NCBI RefSeq assembly: GCF_029407905.1
Contig: NC_073628.1
Location: forward strand, 21,605,501-21,669,500
DNA from: Bubalus kerabau
Lineage: Eukaryota; Chordata; Mammalia; Artiodactyla; Bovidae
DNA length: 64,000 nt
Direction: 5' to 3'
A program made the position numbers and the translations under genes. Positions within the stretch are counted from its first letter, which is position 1. The number at the start of each line of letters is the position of its first letter. Below are positions 21,767 through 32,790 of this stretch, piece by piece. Under the pieces are notes generated by a model. That model saw only the letters and a list, made by a program, of their open reading frames with translations. It was not told where the DNA came from and searched no databases.

Positions 21767-22289
21767 TGTCCTCCTGGTTGACACGTGTGTGAGAGATGCT
21801 CAGCACTGGGGCCAGTGAAAGTGCCGCAATCTTCGCACATACTCGCTGGAGGAATGTGAGATGGGAGGGGGTGATCAGTGTGAGAGAAGTGAAGAAATAG
21901 CTCAGACAGTGACAGACAGGGTCCAGAGAGGTGAAGAGAGGGAGAGGCGGGGAGGGAAGACTGGCTGTAGATACCTGTGGGCCTCACCTTTACATCCTGA
22001 GAGTCACGCTGGGCTGCGCCAATTGCTTGAGGTGTGGGTTGCCAGCACATCTCCGGGGAAAGTAGCCATGCTACTGGCGGCCGTGCTTTCGTCCGATCTT
22101 GTCTTTTTGAAAGGAGAGCTGGTCTCCAGACTGGTCTCCTGGAGTTCTGACTCACTTCATCTAGGCTTCTGGACCCCACCCTGCTCCCACCACGGCTCTG
22201 AATGATTGGGACTACTCTCTGGGTGCCTGGGGCTGGAAGCAGCTCTCCGGGCTTCTTTGCTGGTCTCTACTGAGTCATCTCACCATCCC
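21767..22289. other. Unique-looking stretch
   Basis: A plus frame of 114 codons at 21861-22205 shows no domain. No repeat recognised. Confidence 0.4.
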
Positions 22290-22294
22290 CTGGG

Positions 22295-22685
22295 GCCAGT
22301 ATGTAGTGTCCAAGTGTCTGTATGCTACTGGGGAAGAGTGGAGAGATAGTTCCAGAAAGAATGATGTGTCTGGTGGTGAAAGTAAAGCTCGATGCTGTAA
22401 AGAGCAGCACTGCACAGGAACCTGGGTTGTTCGGTCCATCAATCAAGGTAAATTGGACATGGTCAAGCAGGAGATGGCGAGAGTGAGCATCGACATTTTA
22501 AGAATCAGTGAATTAAAATGGATGGGAATGGGCGAATTTAATTCAGGTGACCATTTTATCTTCTACCATGAGCAGGAGTCCCTTAGAAGAAATGGAGTAG
22601 CCCTCAGAGTCAACAAAATAGTCCAAAATGCAGTACTTGTGTGCGATCTCAAAAATGACAGAATGATCTCAGTTCATTTCCACTG
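22295..22685 (+). mobile_element. BovB LINE 5' region fragment
   Basis: This is the segment from the untranslated spacer ('tggtggtgaaagtaaagctc') into the start of ORF2. It is cut at about 22685 ('ttcatttccactg'), where non-BovB sequence takes over. It is unusual because most BovB copies here are 3' ends. Confidence 0.88.
22432..22681 (+). pseudogene. BovB ORF2 N-terminal remnant (AP-endonuclease domain start)
   Basis: The frame reads VRSINQGKLDMVKQEMARV, then IDILRISELKWMGMGEF, then ESLRRNGVALRVNK and LKNDRMISVHF. The ELKW block corresponds to the metal-binding Glu of the apurinic endonuclease domain that nicks target DNA in RTE-type LINEs. Only about 80 residues remain and the rest of the nuclease is absent. 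The frame then runs into unrelated sequence to 22881, so it is a dead fragment. Confidence 0.85.
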
Positions 22686-23689
22686 GGGCAGAAGAGGACA
22701 TTCCTTCATAATAATCTGTCTGCCATGCCACCCACACCTCCCACCCCCACCACTTCTGGGGGGCTTGTGCGCATGTCGAATCCTTCCTCTTGGGGCAGGG
22801 AGGAGTGGGGCCAACAGAAATCTGGCCCGAGCCTTCCCTTCTCTGGCTGTTGATGGCCAGAAGGGCGCAGAAGTAATTTAATGGCTGGGCAGCCTTAGTG
22901 CTAGAATGCCCCGCTGGTCCCTGCACCAGAACCCTCATCGGATTGGGCCATATGGAAGCTTCACCAGCAGATGCACTGGCCGCATCCCTCTGTCTGCAAA
23001 ATCTCCATTAGGTTTTTTAATTAGACAAATGTCAGTGTTTTATCCGGGATGAGAAACTGTTTTCTGAGGCTGGCAGCGGTGTTGCTTTCAGAACAGCCGC
23101 TCAGCACAAGGGCTGCCTTTCCTCGGGGGCCGCCTTCCCCCTTTGGGGCTCCTACTTGGAGAGGAAGGGTGGGTCATTGTTGACATCGCCTGTACCCCGA
23201 GCTCTGTCATCCCTTGGAACTTCCTGCTCTCGTTGCTTCCCCTCCCCTCCCCTTCACCCCACCTCCTTCTGATCACAGTAGGCCCCATCCCCTGCCTCCG
23301 AAGAGGATAAAATACAGGAAGAGGGACTTGGTGGCCCAGGACAGTTGTAGAGGGAATTGTAAAGCCCAGCCTTCCTTCTTCCTGGCTGTTGGAACACATA
23401 TCTTTCTGTCTCGCTCACTGCCAAACCCAAGGGTCCAGTGCAAGCCCCTCCTGGGCTCCTTTTGCTAATGACACCATCTGATAGCAAGCACGTGCCATCA
23501 GAGGAGCCACCGCCACCAGCTGAGTGGGACTGGAAATGTTGAACACTTCGTGCATTCCATCAGCAGTGTACAAACACTGTTTGCTGGGAAGACGGGTGTG
23601 TTGTGGCCAATGTGGAGATTGGCTCGTTGGGGCTTAAGCCAAGCCCAGTCGCCTTTTTAGGTGCGTGATGTTGACTCTTGGAGAGGCTG
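22686..23689. other. GC-moderate unique stretch, no gene recognised
   Basis: No familiar repeat or exon. C-rich runs lie around 22730-22760 and 23236-23270. Confidence 0.45.
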
Positions 23690-23765
23690 GAAAACTTGCC
23701 CAATTTCATCATCCACAAAATGGAGACATTATATTTATCACATGGGCTTGTTCTAAGATTTGAAT
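23690..23765 (+). mobile_element. MIR remnant
   Basis: 'gaaaacttgcccaatttcat' and 'catccacaaaatggagacat' fit the MIR core in plus orientation. Confidence 0.55.
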
Positions 23766-23774
23766 GGGTTTTGT

Positions 23775-24275
23775 TGTTGACATGACTTAGTCACGTCCCC
23801 TGCTTTGCAACCCCATGGACTGTAGCACGCCAGGTTCCTCTGTCCTCCACTATCTCCCTGAGTTTGCTCAAATTCATGTCCAGGTTCCTATGCCATATTG
23901 TTCCTGATAGCATTGGACTTAACTTCAGTTGCCCTCTGCTCTTCCCCAGGAGCACATTGGACACCTTCTAACCCGAGGGGGCTCATCTTCCAGTGTCATA
24001 TATTTTTGCCTCTTCATACTGTTCATGGGGTTTTCAAGGCAAGAATAGTGAAGTGGGTTGCCATTCCCTCCTCCAGTGGAGCACGTTCTGTCAGGACTCT
24101 TCACTATGACCTGTCGTCTTGGGTGGCCCTGCCCAGCATGGATCAGAGCTTCATTGAGTTACACAAGCCCCTTTGCCACCACAAGCCTGTGATCTATGAA
24201 GGAGTATGCCTGAATTTATGGAAATTCTTCACCAGGGACCTAGGTTTTTGTAAGTCCTTAGTAAGGAGTGGGTAG
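23775..24275 (-). mobile_element. BovB LINE with large internal deletion, antisense
   Basis: The left part (23775-23895) is the antisense BovB 3' terminus ('caaccccatggactgtagca', 'gagtttgctcaaattcatgt'). From about 23930 it switches to antisense 5'-spacer sequence ('gaggggcgctc'-type region: 'ggggctcatcttccagtgtc', 'gttcatggggttttcaaggc', 'cttcattgagttacacaagc'). All of ORF2 is missing between them, so the element is a deleted or template-switched copy. Confidence 0.75.
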
Positions 24276-25503
24276 CAAGATTTATCATGAAAATGACCAC
24301 AAGTCTGTGTAGGCGTCTCAGCTCCTGGTTATGTTCCTTGTCATCCAGACCTGATCAAGGATTTGAAGACTTCTCTCCTTGCCAGCCAGCAACTCCAAAA
24401 AGGCCTTATGATCCCCCAGTCACCCCTTCTCTCCAAAGTACTCCTTGGTTGACCCCTTCTTCTTTTAAGTGAGGGCCTTTATACCTGGGACTGTGTGTCC
24501 ATCAAACAGCTGCCCCCTTTCCCTTCCTGAGCAGGAAAAGCCCACATCCACAGAGGATGTTTCAAAGCCTGACTGCTTCTGGGAGTGCAAGATTGAACCA
24601 TATGTCAGTTCCAAGATGTACACACACCATAAAAAAAGGATATCTGGTGATAGACTCGGGGCTCAGTTAGGTTTGTTGCTTTGAGCTCAGGTAGACAATT
24701 TAGGGTGATTTTAATGACTCTGAAATGTTTTATCTTTTACAACCCCTGGAACTGCCGCTCCACAACCTTAACAAATTGCCAGCTTTCCATCCCTCTCTCC
24801 CTGTCATCTTCAGTTAATGCAAGGTCCATTAGGACTTGAGAAACTTATTATTGCAATAAAAAAATATACCCTACCCATATCACAGACCATATATCTGAAT
24901 CTCGCCTAACACCCGCCATGGGATTAATACATATTTTAAGCAAATGTTTTACAGTGGCGATGCTGCAGATCCCTGCACAGCCATTCCCACCAATGCTGAG
25001 ACAATAGGAGCAAAAGGTCATCTATGGGGTCAGGGTGCTGCCTCTCCTGGGTTTTTGGAGACCAAAGCGCATCCCCCCACTCCTCTGGGAGACGGGGACC
25101 ATCATAACCTCAGTCAACAGAGCCCATTCGAGTTGTACATTATCCCAAGGGTTGGTGTCTGTGCTCAGGGTGTGTGTCTGAACTTACATCACCATCTTGT
25201 CAATGGAATCACACCCTGGGAGCTAGCGCTTAGCAGGCACTGAAGATGCAGTTTCCACCTTCACCCTGCAGACACCCCGGGTGCACTATGAACTGTAGCT
25301 GGTGTTTTCTGTACCTACAAAGAGTCCTTCAGGACTACAAAGAGTTCTTGCTTGAAGGAAATATCAGGCGAGAGAAGAGGTCTACACTCAATCCCACATC
25401 TGTATACCTGTGATGGAAAAAGCCCACAGGTGGGACCTGGGCTTTAGTACCACAACCCCTACTAACTCCTCCCTCTCATCCTAACCTCCTCCCTGCCCTA
25501 CCA
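24276..25503. other. Unique-looking stretch, no gene recognised
   Basis: No repeat signature or exon. A small direct repeat (ctacaaagagt) occurs at about 25315 and 25336. Confidence 0.45.
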
Positions 25504-25532
25504 GTGCTCATTTCTACTGCAGAAATGAGCAC
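25504..25532. repeat. Perfect inverted repeat, 12-bp stem and 5-nt loop
   Basis: gtgctcatttct (25504-25515), loop actgc, agaaatgagcac (25521-25532). It ends only a few bases from the 3' terminus of the BovB that starts near 25536. Confidence 0.95.
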
Positions 25533-25535
25533 CTA

Positions 25536-26490
25536 CTTCAGTTCAGTTCAGTTCAGTTGCTCAGTCGTGTCCGACTCTTTGCAACACCATGAATCACAGC
25601 ACGCCAGGCCTCCCTGTCCATCACCAACTCCCGGAGTTCACTCAGACTCACGTCCATCGAGTCAGTGATGCCATCCAGCCATCTCATCCTCTGTCGTCCC
25701 CTTCTCCTCCTGCCCCCAATATCCCTCCCAGCATCAGAGTCTTTTCCAATGAGTCAACTCTTCACATGAGGTGGCCAAAGTACTGGAGTTTCAGCTTTAG
25801 CATCATTCCTTCCAAAGAAATCCCAGGGCTGATCTCCTTCAGAATGGACTGGGTGGATCTCCTTGTCCAAAGGACTCTCAAGAGTCTTCTCCAACACCAC
25901 AGTTCAAAAGCATCAATTCTTCAGTGCTCAGCCTTCTTCACAGTCCAACTCTCACATCCATACATGACCACTGGAAAAACCATAGCCTTGACTAGATGGA
26001 CCTTTGCTGGCAAAGTAATGTCTCTGCTTTTGAATATGCTGTCTAGGTTGGTCATAACTTTCCTTCCAAGGAGTAAGTGTCTTTTAATTTCATGGCTGCA
26101 GTCACCATCTGTAGTGATTTTGGAGCCCCAAAAAATAAAGTCTGACACTGTTTCCACTGTTTCCCCATCTATTTCCCATGAAGTGATGGGACCGGATGCC
26201 ATGATCTTCGTTTTGTGAATGTTGAGCTTTAAGCCAACTTTTTCACTCTCCACTTTCACTTTCATCAAGAGGCTTTTGAGTTCCTCTTCACTTTCTGCCA
26301 TAAGCGTGGTGTCATCTGCATATCTGAGGTTATTGATATTTCTCCCGGCAATCTTGATTCCAGCTTGTGCTTCTTCCAGCCCAGCGTTTCTCATGATGTA
26401 CTCTGCATATAAGTTAAATAAGCAGGGTGACAATACACAGCCTTGATGAACTCCTTTTCCTATTTGGAACCAGTCTGTTGTTCCATGTCT
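25536..26490 (-). mobile_element. BovB LINE 3' part, antisense, about 950 bp
   Basis: It starts with the 3'-terminal short repeat ('cttcagttcagttcagttca' on plus) and runs through the 3' UTR and ORF2 C-terminal half, up to 'ttggaaccagtctgttgttc'. It is 5'-truncated in the reverse-transcriptase domain. It is the best preserved BovB coding sequence in the window. A clear target duplication was not found. Confidence 0.95.
25921..26487 (-). pseudogene. BovB reverse-transcriptase remnant with intact YADD
   Basis: The minus-strand frame is open for roughly 185 codons. In order it shows DWFQIGKGVHQGCVLSPCLF (RT block with QG..LSP), the catalytic YADDTTLMAES, VGLKLNIHKTKIM and the C-terminal DITLPAKVHLVKAMVFPVVM / YGCESWTVKKAEH. 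It stops at TGA after KKAEH, where the family normally has CGA. Sequence beyond the stop is still in frame to a second TGA after HLM. The fingers, earlier palm blocks and the endonuclease are missing, so no active enzyme is expected. Confidence 0.92.
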
Positions 26491-26611
26491 TACTGTCTAC
26501 CTACTGCCTACTTACTACCCACCTATCTACTCCACCTGCCTGCCATTTCCCTGCCACCCAGAAGATAAGATTAGGTCTTCCATCCTTCAGGGTCATAGTT
26601 CCCTGCATCTT

Positions 26612-26746
26612 CATTGTTCTTGTTGTTTGGTAGCTAAATTGTATCTGACTCTTTGTGACCCCGTGGAATGTAGCCCACCAGGCTCCTCTGTCCATAGGAT
26701 ATCCAGGCAAAGATACTGGAGTGGGTTGCCTTTTCCTTCTCCAGGG
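26612..26746 (-). mobile_element. Bov-A/BovB-related fragment, antisense
   Basis: 'ttgtttggtagctaaattgt' to 'ttgccttttccttctccagg' corresponds to the 3' Bov-A part without a tRNA head. It joins directly to antisense L2, so the missing half was not inserted or has been lost. Confidence 0.82.
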
Positions 26747-27025
26747 GAGAAGTGCTACAAAGGAAGAGAAAGCAGGGGAGAAGTTTGGGGGTCTTGTGGA
26801 TGGTAGGGTAATTTCATGTCAGGTAGTCAAGGGAGGTTCTTTTGAAAAGGTGACACATGAATTAAGATCTGAAGACAGTGAAGGGATAAGCCGTGCAGGT
26901 ACCCAGAGGATGAGAACCCCAGGCAAGAGCACCTTCACAAGGGAAGGGTCTGGACCAGATGGAGAAAGTGCAGAAAATGAGTGGGAAGGAAAGCAGGAAG
27001 AGGCGAGGCTGGAGGAGAGCAGAAG
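26747..27025 (-). mobile_element. L2 LINE remnant, antisense
   Basis: 'gagaagtgctacaaaggaag', then 'aaaaggtgacacatgaatta', then 'agatctgaagacagtgaagg' and 'caggcaagagcacc' follow the antisense L2 3' coding end and UTR in order. A 190-codon plus-strand frame across this and the SINE piece is spurious. Confidence 0.75.
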
Positions 27026-28013
27026 CCAGACCCTGCTAGCTTTGTCTTCATCTCTGTCACTTTACACTAATTTTCTGTTTACAACTTCAGCCCATTGTTC
27101 CATTAGACTGAAGGAAAGAAGCATTCATCTCTGCAGCTCCGAGGGTCAACTCGGAGCCTTGCCACAGCTGGTACTCAGAACACTTTTTGAACAAGTGCTA
27201 GAAGCCCTCGAAGAGCTCCAATCCTAGACTTATTTTCCTCGCTTAATTTTGTTACTGAAGTTCTCTTAGCTTTACAACCTATCCTTCCACCAAAAAGTTT
27301 CTTGCCTGGCCTCAAATCTGCAGGCTGTCTTTTTCTTGTTTCATGTGTTATGTGCCATTGGCAATGACCTTCCATTTCTACTTCCTCTCTATCGCAGCTG
27401 TCCCAAAGTGTGGAGGAGACTGTGGTAGTCTTTGGTGAATATAATCATAACTATATTTGATCAGATAATGATTTGATCAGATGCAGATCCACCCCCCTTG
27501 AGAGATGGCCCAGTCTTCAAAGCCAGATGTGTAAGCATACAGATCAGTCATTGTGTCTGAGTAATGGGGTGTCTGGGGAAAGAGTGCAAGGGCGTTTCCA
27601 ACTGGAAGAGTCACTGCTCTGTGCTCTGACCAAATTGCCAGTAGAAATTCAAGTCCAACAGCAACCGTAATAGTGACATCCTGTACTGATGGGTTTGTTG
27701 ACCGTGTGCTGGGCCCCGTGTGGGTGATTGGACCCAAATCAGAGAGGTGCCCTCATTTGAAAAAATAAGGGCACTATGGCTTCCTTCATAGACTGGCTTC
27801 CTTCTTTGCTTTGAATGTCCAAGCGATGAACCTTTCATTGTGCCTTTCTTCCATGGAATGGAATAACTCAGAAGCAGAAAATTGGGATTCAGCCAAACCA
27901 CTCTGACTTCTCTTTATGGCCCCCCAAAAAGACAAGACAACTCACAACAAGACAGACATCCCAGAAAGAAGCCAGATGCAGCCTCATACGTGGGGCCACA
28001 TAGGAGAGCTCTA
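27026..28013. other. Unique-looking stretch, no gene recognised
   Basis: No repeat or exon recognised. A local 'ttgatcagat' duplication occurs at about 27458 and 27473. Confidence 0.4.
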
Positions 28014-28023
28014 GGGTCTAAAT

Positions 28024-28219
28024 GGGCTTCCCTGGTGGCTCAGACGGTAAAGAATCTGCCTGCAATATGGACGACCTGAATTCGATCCCTAGGAAGATCC
28101 CCTAGAGAAGGGAATGGCAACCCACTTCAGTATTCTTGCCTGGAGAATCCCATGGACAGAGAGGCTATAGTCCATGGGGTCACAAAGAGTTGGACATGAC
28201 TGAGTGAATAACACTTTCA
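28024..28219 (+). mobile_element. Bov-tA SINE
   Basis: A plus copy with short deletions in the head ('ttcgatccctaggaagatcc') and in the Bov-A part ('cagagaggctatagtcc'). Flanking repeat gggtctaaa (28014-28022) / ggatctaaa (28220-28228). Confidence 0.92.
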
Positions 28220-28424
28220 GGATCTAAAAGGATTGTAAACTTTCAGGAGGATCTACCTTGTTTTATAATGTGTGCAGTTCACATTGCCTGCTTTTAAAAT
28301 TATTCCTGATTATCAGTGAATATAATGTTCCAATACATGCTAAAAAAACAGTGAAAGGAAATGAGATTTGAAGCAAAAACACTGTTTCATTCACTTATCT
28401 GCTGGAAGGAAAACAAGTTGTTGG

Positions 28425-28565
28425 GCCAAGGCAGTAAGGAAATCATTTGTAAGGTCCTCGCCATCTGGGAGGCTGTGTGACCTGTCTCTTTTGGAGTCAT
28501 CTTGCTGTTCACATGTCCCTTTTCTGAGCCTCAGTTTTTCTCTGTTGATAAGAGACTGAGAATTC
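28425..28565 (+). mobile_element. MIR remnant
   Basis: 'gctgtgtgacctgtctcttt' and 'ttttctgagcctcagttttt' followed by 'ctctgttgataagagac' match the MIR core order in plus orientation. Confidence 0.62.
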
Positions 28566-29378
28566 CAGTTCTTTCCCAGCCTCCCTACTTTTGAAGGCTT
28601 CCCTTTAACAAAATCCATGCCACCAACAAAAAGGCTTCTGCAGTCTCGCCAGGCAGGATAACTTCAATTTCAGAGACGAGAAGCTGCATCTTTGAACCGC
28701 TTGCCTCTTGAGTGGTCAGCGGGCAGAAGGAGGCCCGTCAAAAATCTTCAAAGGAATCAGAGGGTTTGGGGAGAAAGAGGACCAGTGTCTGTAGTGAGAG
28801 GACCCAGAGAGGAGGCAGGATGGGGCTGGCAGTGTGATCTCAGCCTGGGGCTCTGCACAGCCCCCAGCCTTGAAGCCCGCCTGGCATTTGGTTCTACAAA
28901 GCTCCTGGTTTAGCAGATGAAATGGAAATCTGAACTGACAACTTTGTATACAAACCCCAAACAGGATCGCCCTGCCTGTCAGCTGTTTCATCTCCACCAG
29001 ACTTCCCCACTCTGCTGCACTGGGATTTTTGTACTGCTGGGTGTGGACAGGGGAACCCTGAGCCCTTTGGGGAGTCACATCCCCTTGAAACTGCTCCCCA
29101 GCCACCGAGCATGGAGTGACTGTGGCAGATAGGGCTCTGTGTTGTCAGGCTGTGGAGGTGAGCATAGCTCCGTTTTACGCACTGCTCCAGTGTTTTGTTA
29201 AAGGTTCACAGCTGGACAGGTTAGACAGTGGTGGTACCTTTCAGCAATGGAATCTCACACTCATCCAGTATGCAGGCTGAGACTGGTAATATGTTTGCTG
29301 GTCACAAGTGGGACAGGTCCAGCAAGGCCTAAAAAGAAGACATTCCCTCCTCATTCTCTGACCACTGGGCAGGGAGCT
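28566..29378. other. Unique-looking stretch, no gene recognised
   Basis: Frames of 70-129 codons on both strands, for example 28716-29105 minus, show no known domain. Confidence 0.4.
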
Positions 29379-29590
29379 GGGTCTTCCCTGGTGGCTCAGA
29401 CGGCAAAGAATCTGCCTGTGATGCAGGAGACCTGGGTTTGATCCGTGGGTCAGGAAGATTCCTCTGGAGAAGGAAATGTCAAGCCAGTCCAGTATTCTTG
29501 CCTGGAAAATTCCTTGGACAAAGGAACCTGGCAGGCTACAGTCCATGGGGTCACAAAGAGTCAGACATGACTGGGCAACTAATACTTTCT
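29379..29590 (+). mobile_element. Bov-tA SINE
   Basis: A full-length plus copy 'gggtcttccctggtggctca' to 'gactgggcaactaatacttt'. Moderately diverged. No clean target duplication seen. Confidence 0.92.
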
Positions 29591-29689
29591 TCCTTCCTAT
29601 GGGCTTCTTGGCTTGGAATCCCAAGAAGAATGGGCATGATGCAAGTGCCTACCTATTGAACTGATGAATTGAAATTCTATAAGGCTCTT

Positions 29690-29765
29690 TATCCCCACGA
29701 TGCCATTTTGCAAATGAGAAAGCAAGGTGGGTAAAAGTTAAGAGGATTTCCATTCATCTCAAAGG
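29690..29765 (-). mobile_element. MIR remnant, antisense
   Basis: 'gatgccattttgcaaatgag' followed by 'aaagcaaggtgggtaaaagt' is the antisense MIR 'ccattttacagatgaggaaa' core. Confidence 0.55.
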
Positions 29766-29891
29766 AAGCCTGTGTATCTGGTTCATACCAGCAGCTAGCA
29801 GACCCCTCTGTGAGCCTCTCCTTCTTGTAAAATATTAACCATCCCTGCCCCACACCCGACCTGGGCATAGCATGTCCTGCCGTCAAGGATG

Positions 29892-30045
29892 GAACCCTCT
29901 ATATGTGGCCACCTGGATGGGAGGGGAGTTTGGGGGAGAATGGACACATGTATATGTATGGCTGAGTCCCTTTGCTGTCCGCCTGAACTATCACCACATT
30001 ATTGGTCAGCTATACTCCAAAGTAAATTAGACTTTTAAAAAAGAG
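29892..30045 (+). mobile_element. Artiodactyl L1 3' end
   Basis: 'gatgggaggggagtttgggg', 'tgtatggctgagtccctttg' and 'gtcagctatactccaaagta' mark the 3' UTR. It ends in a short A-rich tail. 5'-truncated to about 150 bp. Confidence 0.85.
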
Positions 30046-31069
30046 ATAGACGCCTCTGAATCGTGCTTAGCTCAGCCTCTACAGATTGAACAGTATGGTC
30101 CTAGAGCCATCCATCCAGGAATGAGACAGAGTGGACAGTTGGCAAGACACTGCCCTTTGTGCCAAACCAGGGAATGACCCAGACTCCCTCAGGTTCTCCT
30201 CCTGAAGCATTGCCACAAATATGTATCTGAAGATGAGTTTTCATGTTACCTCCTATTTCTGCATCGTCACCATCATCATCTCGAGTTAATTATTTTTTAG
30301 CTACTTGATGATTCTTGGTACCCTCTTAGATACCTTCAAAGAAAATTTCCACAGTTTTTATTCTCGGGGGTCTTAATGTCTCAGAGGGATGGCTTCCATG
30401 ACGACAAGCATAAAGAGAACATTACAAACACTAAGTGAATGTGGAATAAAAATAGATAGAGCAAGATTAAATATGGAATTATGCAAACTTCCCCCCACCT
30501 TGACCACAGTCCCCCTCAAAGCTATGGGTGTGCTCAGCAGTAGCAGGGGACAGGTTTTCTTGGCCCAAGTAGGAATAGTCTTATGAAACAGATGACTTCT
30601 TTCCCTGCTGTCAAAAACATATATTTGGAGTCATCAGTGGAAAACCATCAAGCAGCTATGCTAAGAAGCGTGGCTAAGAAGTTTTAAGGAGATGTTATTA
30701 GGAATGACCTCTTATTCATAAAAGATTTTGTGACCAAAAGCCTGTTCTGTTGATGTTGCTTCAGATGGAGTCTCTTTTATCAACTGTAATATCCCTAGAG
30801 TAATCAGTCTGATTGGCATCAGAAATGCAGTAAGTATCAGGGCACAATTTAACCAGCAACAGCAAAAGAGCAAGTAATCGTAAGTGTGGGGGCCTTTGAC
30901 CATAAAAATGCAGATGTTTACCTTGAATGCTGATTTAAACCACCTAGATTTTGCACCAAATGGAGCTTGACCAACTGATCAAAAAATAGTCCTAAAAGCT
31001 TTGGCTTTCTATGAAAAAGAGATTTCCAAGGGGATGGTTCTCTTAGAGCCAGGCAATTTGCTCTATGCC
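30046..31069. other. AT-rich unique stretch, no gene recognised
   Basis: No repeat signature or exon seen; local compositions are unremarkable. Confidence 0.4.
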
Positions 31070-31190
31070 TCTTTCATAAAATCATAGCATTTTCAAGTTG
31101 CAAAGGACCTTTAGGGTCTCATAATCCAGCCACCTTTTCAATGCGGAAAATCTCTGCTAAAGAATTACCTCCAGGCCAGGCTTGAAATAT
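31070..31190. mobile_element. Possible ancient CR1/L3- or MIR-like remnant
   Basis: 'aaaatcatagcattttcaag' then 'ttgcaaaggacctttagggt' and 'ctcataatccagccacc' resemble an old amniote repeat end of the form 'agaatcatagaattt... gaagggacctt'. The family is uncertain. Confidence 0.4.
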
Positions 31191-31663
31191 GCTGCCTACC
31201 TGAGAAGGTCTACTGGAGGGTCACCTTGGGGAGTGTTGATTCTGTGCTGGGGTGAACCAAGGGACTGTGTTCTTTTTGGGCACCTGAAACTGACATGAGC
31301 CTCCCAAGCAAGGTCCCCGAATGAGCCAGGCTCCCTGGAGACAGTGGCAGAAGGACTTGTGATACTTGGAAATTTCTTTGATTTAAGACCATCTTCTTAT
31401 TTCTCCATCTGACAGCATCCATTGTTATACTGACCTATTAAGGTGATTACAGAAAGTGTTGGTGGCCCAATAGATCTCATTTTCATCACTGCCAGCCTCC
31501 TGCAATCACAGCTGCTGAACAGGCCATAAATCCAATAGACTGAATGGCTTGGGACCTCCGCAAAGAGGCTGCAGCTTTTTCTGTTTCCACTTAGGCCAGG
31601 GTTATGAGTAGTAATAAACTCAGCAGTCAGGCCAGAAATGTGATGATGGGGGAAATGAAAAAG
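31191..31663. other. Nothing recognised
   Basis: Unique-looking sequence, no exon. Confidence 0.4.
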
Positions 31664-31808
31664 GGTTCAAGACAGGATAGGGGAACACATGTGTACCCGG
31701 GACTGATTCATGTCAATGCATGGCAAAAACCACCACAATCTTGTAAAGTAATTATCCTCTGATTAAAATAAATTGATTAATTTTTTTTTAAAGAAAAGAA
31801 ACAAAAAG
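31664..31808 (+). mobile_element. Ruminant L1 (L1_BT type) 3' end
   Basis: 'gggttcaagacaggatagg', 'tgattcatgtcaatgcatgg', 'ttgtaaagtaattatcctct' and an A-rich end. It is an older relative of the copies at 3.4 and 62.5 kb. Confidence 0.85.
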
Positions 31809-32639
31809 AGAAGGGGTTCAAGAGAGAAAAGCAAAGCCAGAAGAATGCTCAGCTCCCCTTGAGTTGCTGCGTTTTCGAATTCATTAGCAACCCCAATTAT
31901 TCAGTTCCTCAATTTTAATCTCTAATTAAACACTGCCACAGACACTGTATCTTCAGAGGGTGGGATTTAAGTGGCCTCTTCTTAATAATTGTGCAACTAT
32001 GATCCCTGCATGTTTAACCCAGAAAAAAAAAAGGGTGGGGGGGAAAGTGTATTAAATAAAAAGAAAGAAGAGAAAAACCGTGAATGCCTAAAGCTCATGC
32101 CAAATGGTAATTGCAGAGAGACATTATTTTCTCTAAATATAGCAAAGATGACTACAAGGCTTCCAGCATTCTCCTATAATAATTTCTTAAATCAAAAGCG
32201 TATTTGCTGATATGAGGATGCTCACTGTAGCTATTCTTTCTGGACTAATTAGACAAGCTAGAAAACACCAGACAGAGGTACAATATGTTGCTGGCTGAGA
32301 GTATTTTTTGCTTATTTCACAAGGTCGAAAAATCCTGAGCTTCCTGTTTAAAAAAAAAAAATTATTCGGATGAAGTAATGAAATAAATATAGGCAGAGAT
32401 GTGGGACGGTAACATTTTGGTAACCAGATTTCTGTTTATTTAAAGAAAAGCTCCCTGAGAGAGGGTAGGCACATGTACATCGCCCAAGAAGGAAATGTGA
32501 TTAAGACGTAGGTAGGAGGAAGATCGAACATGATATTGCACCTCTTCCATGATGATAGCCGCGTCGGAACTAGCTTATCCTGCACCGGGTATTGGAAGGC
32601 CGTGCCCTGGGTTTGCCTGGCATCTGCCCACTTCCTAAC
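31809..32639. other. AT-rich stretch, candidate conserved noncoding DNA
   Basis: No repeats. It is rich in homeodomain-type core words (ttaatctctaattaaacac near 31917, cttaataattgtgc near 31981, ctaattagac near 32244). Conservation cannot be judged here. Confidence 0.35.
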
Positions 32640-32790
32640 ACACTGCACTGTAGTTGCCGCTTTTCTCACCCATCCGCTCGTGGACTGTGGACTCCAGGGA
32701 AAGGAGTGTGCCTTTCACTTCTGTACCCACAGGAATTAGCACCTTGCCTGATACATAGCAAGTACCAAATAAATGTGTGTTAAACAAATC
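32640..32790 (+). mobile_element. L2 3' end
   Basis: 'gaattagcaccttgcctgat' followed by 'acatagcaagtaccaaataa' is the plus-strand L2 (or MIR-shared) 3' terminus. Confidence 0.65.

Noticed and set aside
22686..22881. Downstream half of the 191-codon plus frame following the BovB endonuclease remnant
   Set aside because: BovB similarity stops at about 22685; the rest is chance read-through.
26655..27227. Plus-strand frame of 190 codons
   Set aside because: It starts in a Bov-A fragment and runs across antisense L2; no domain.
28024..28100. tRNA-like sequence at the start of Bov-tA copies (here and in many others)
   Set aside because: These are SINE heads derived from tRNA-Glu. They are followed by Bov-A sequence and have lost the cloverleaf, so they are not tRNA genes.
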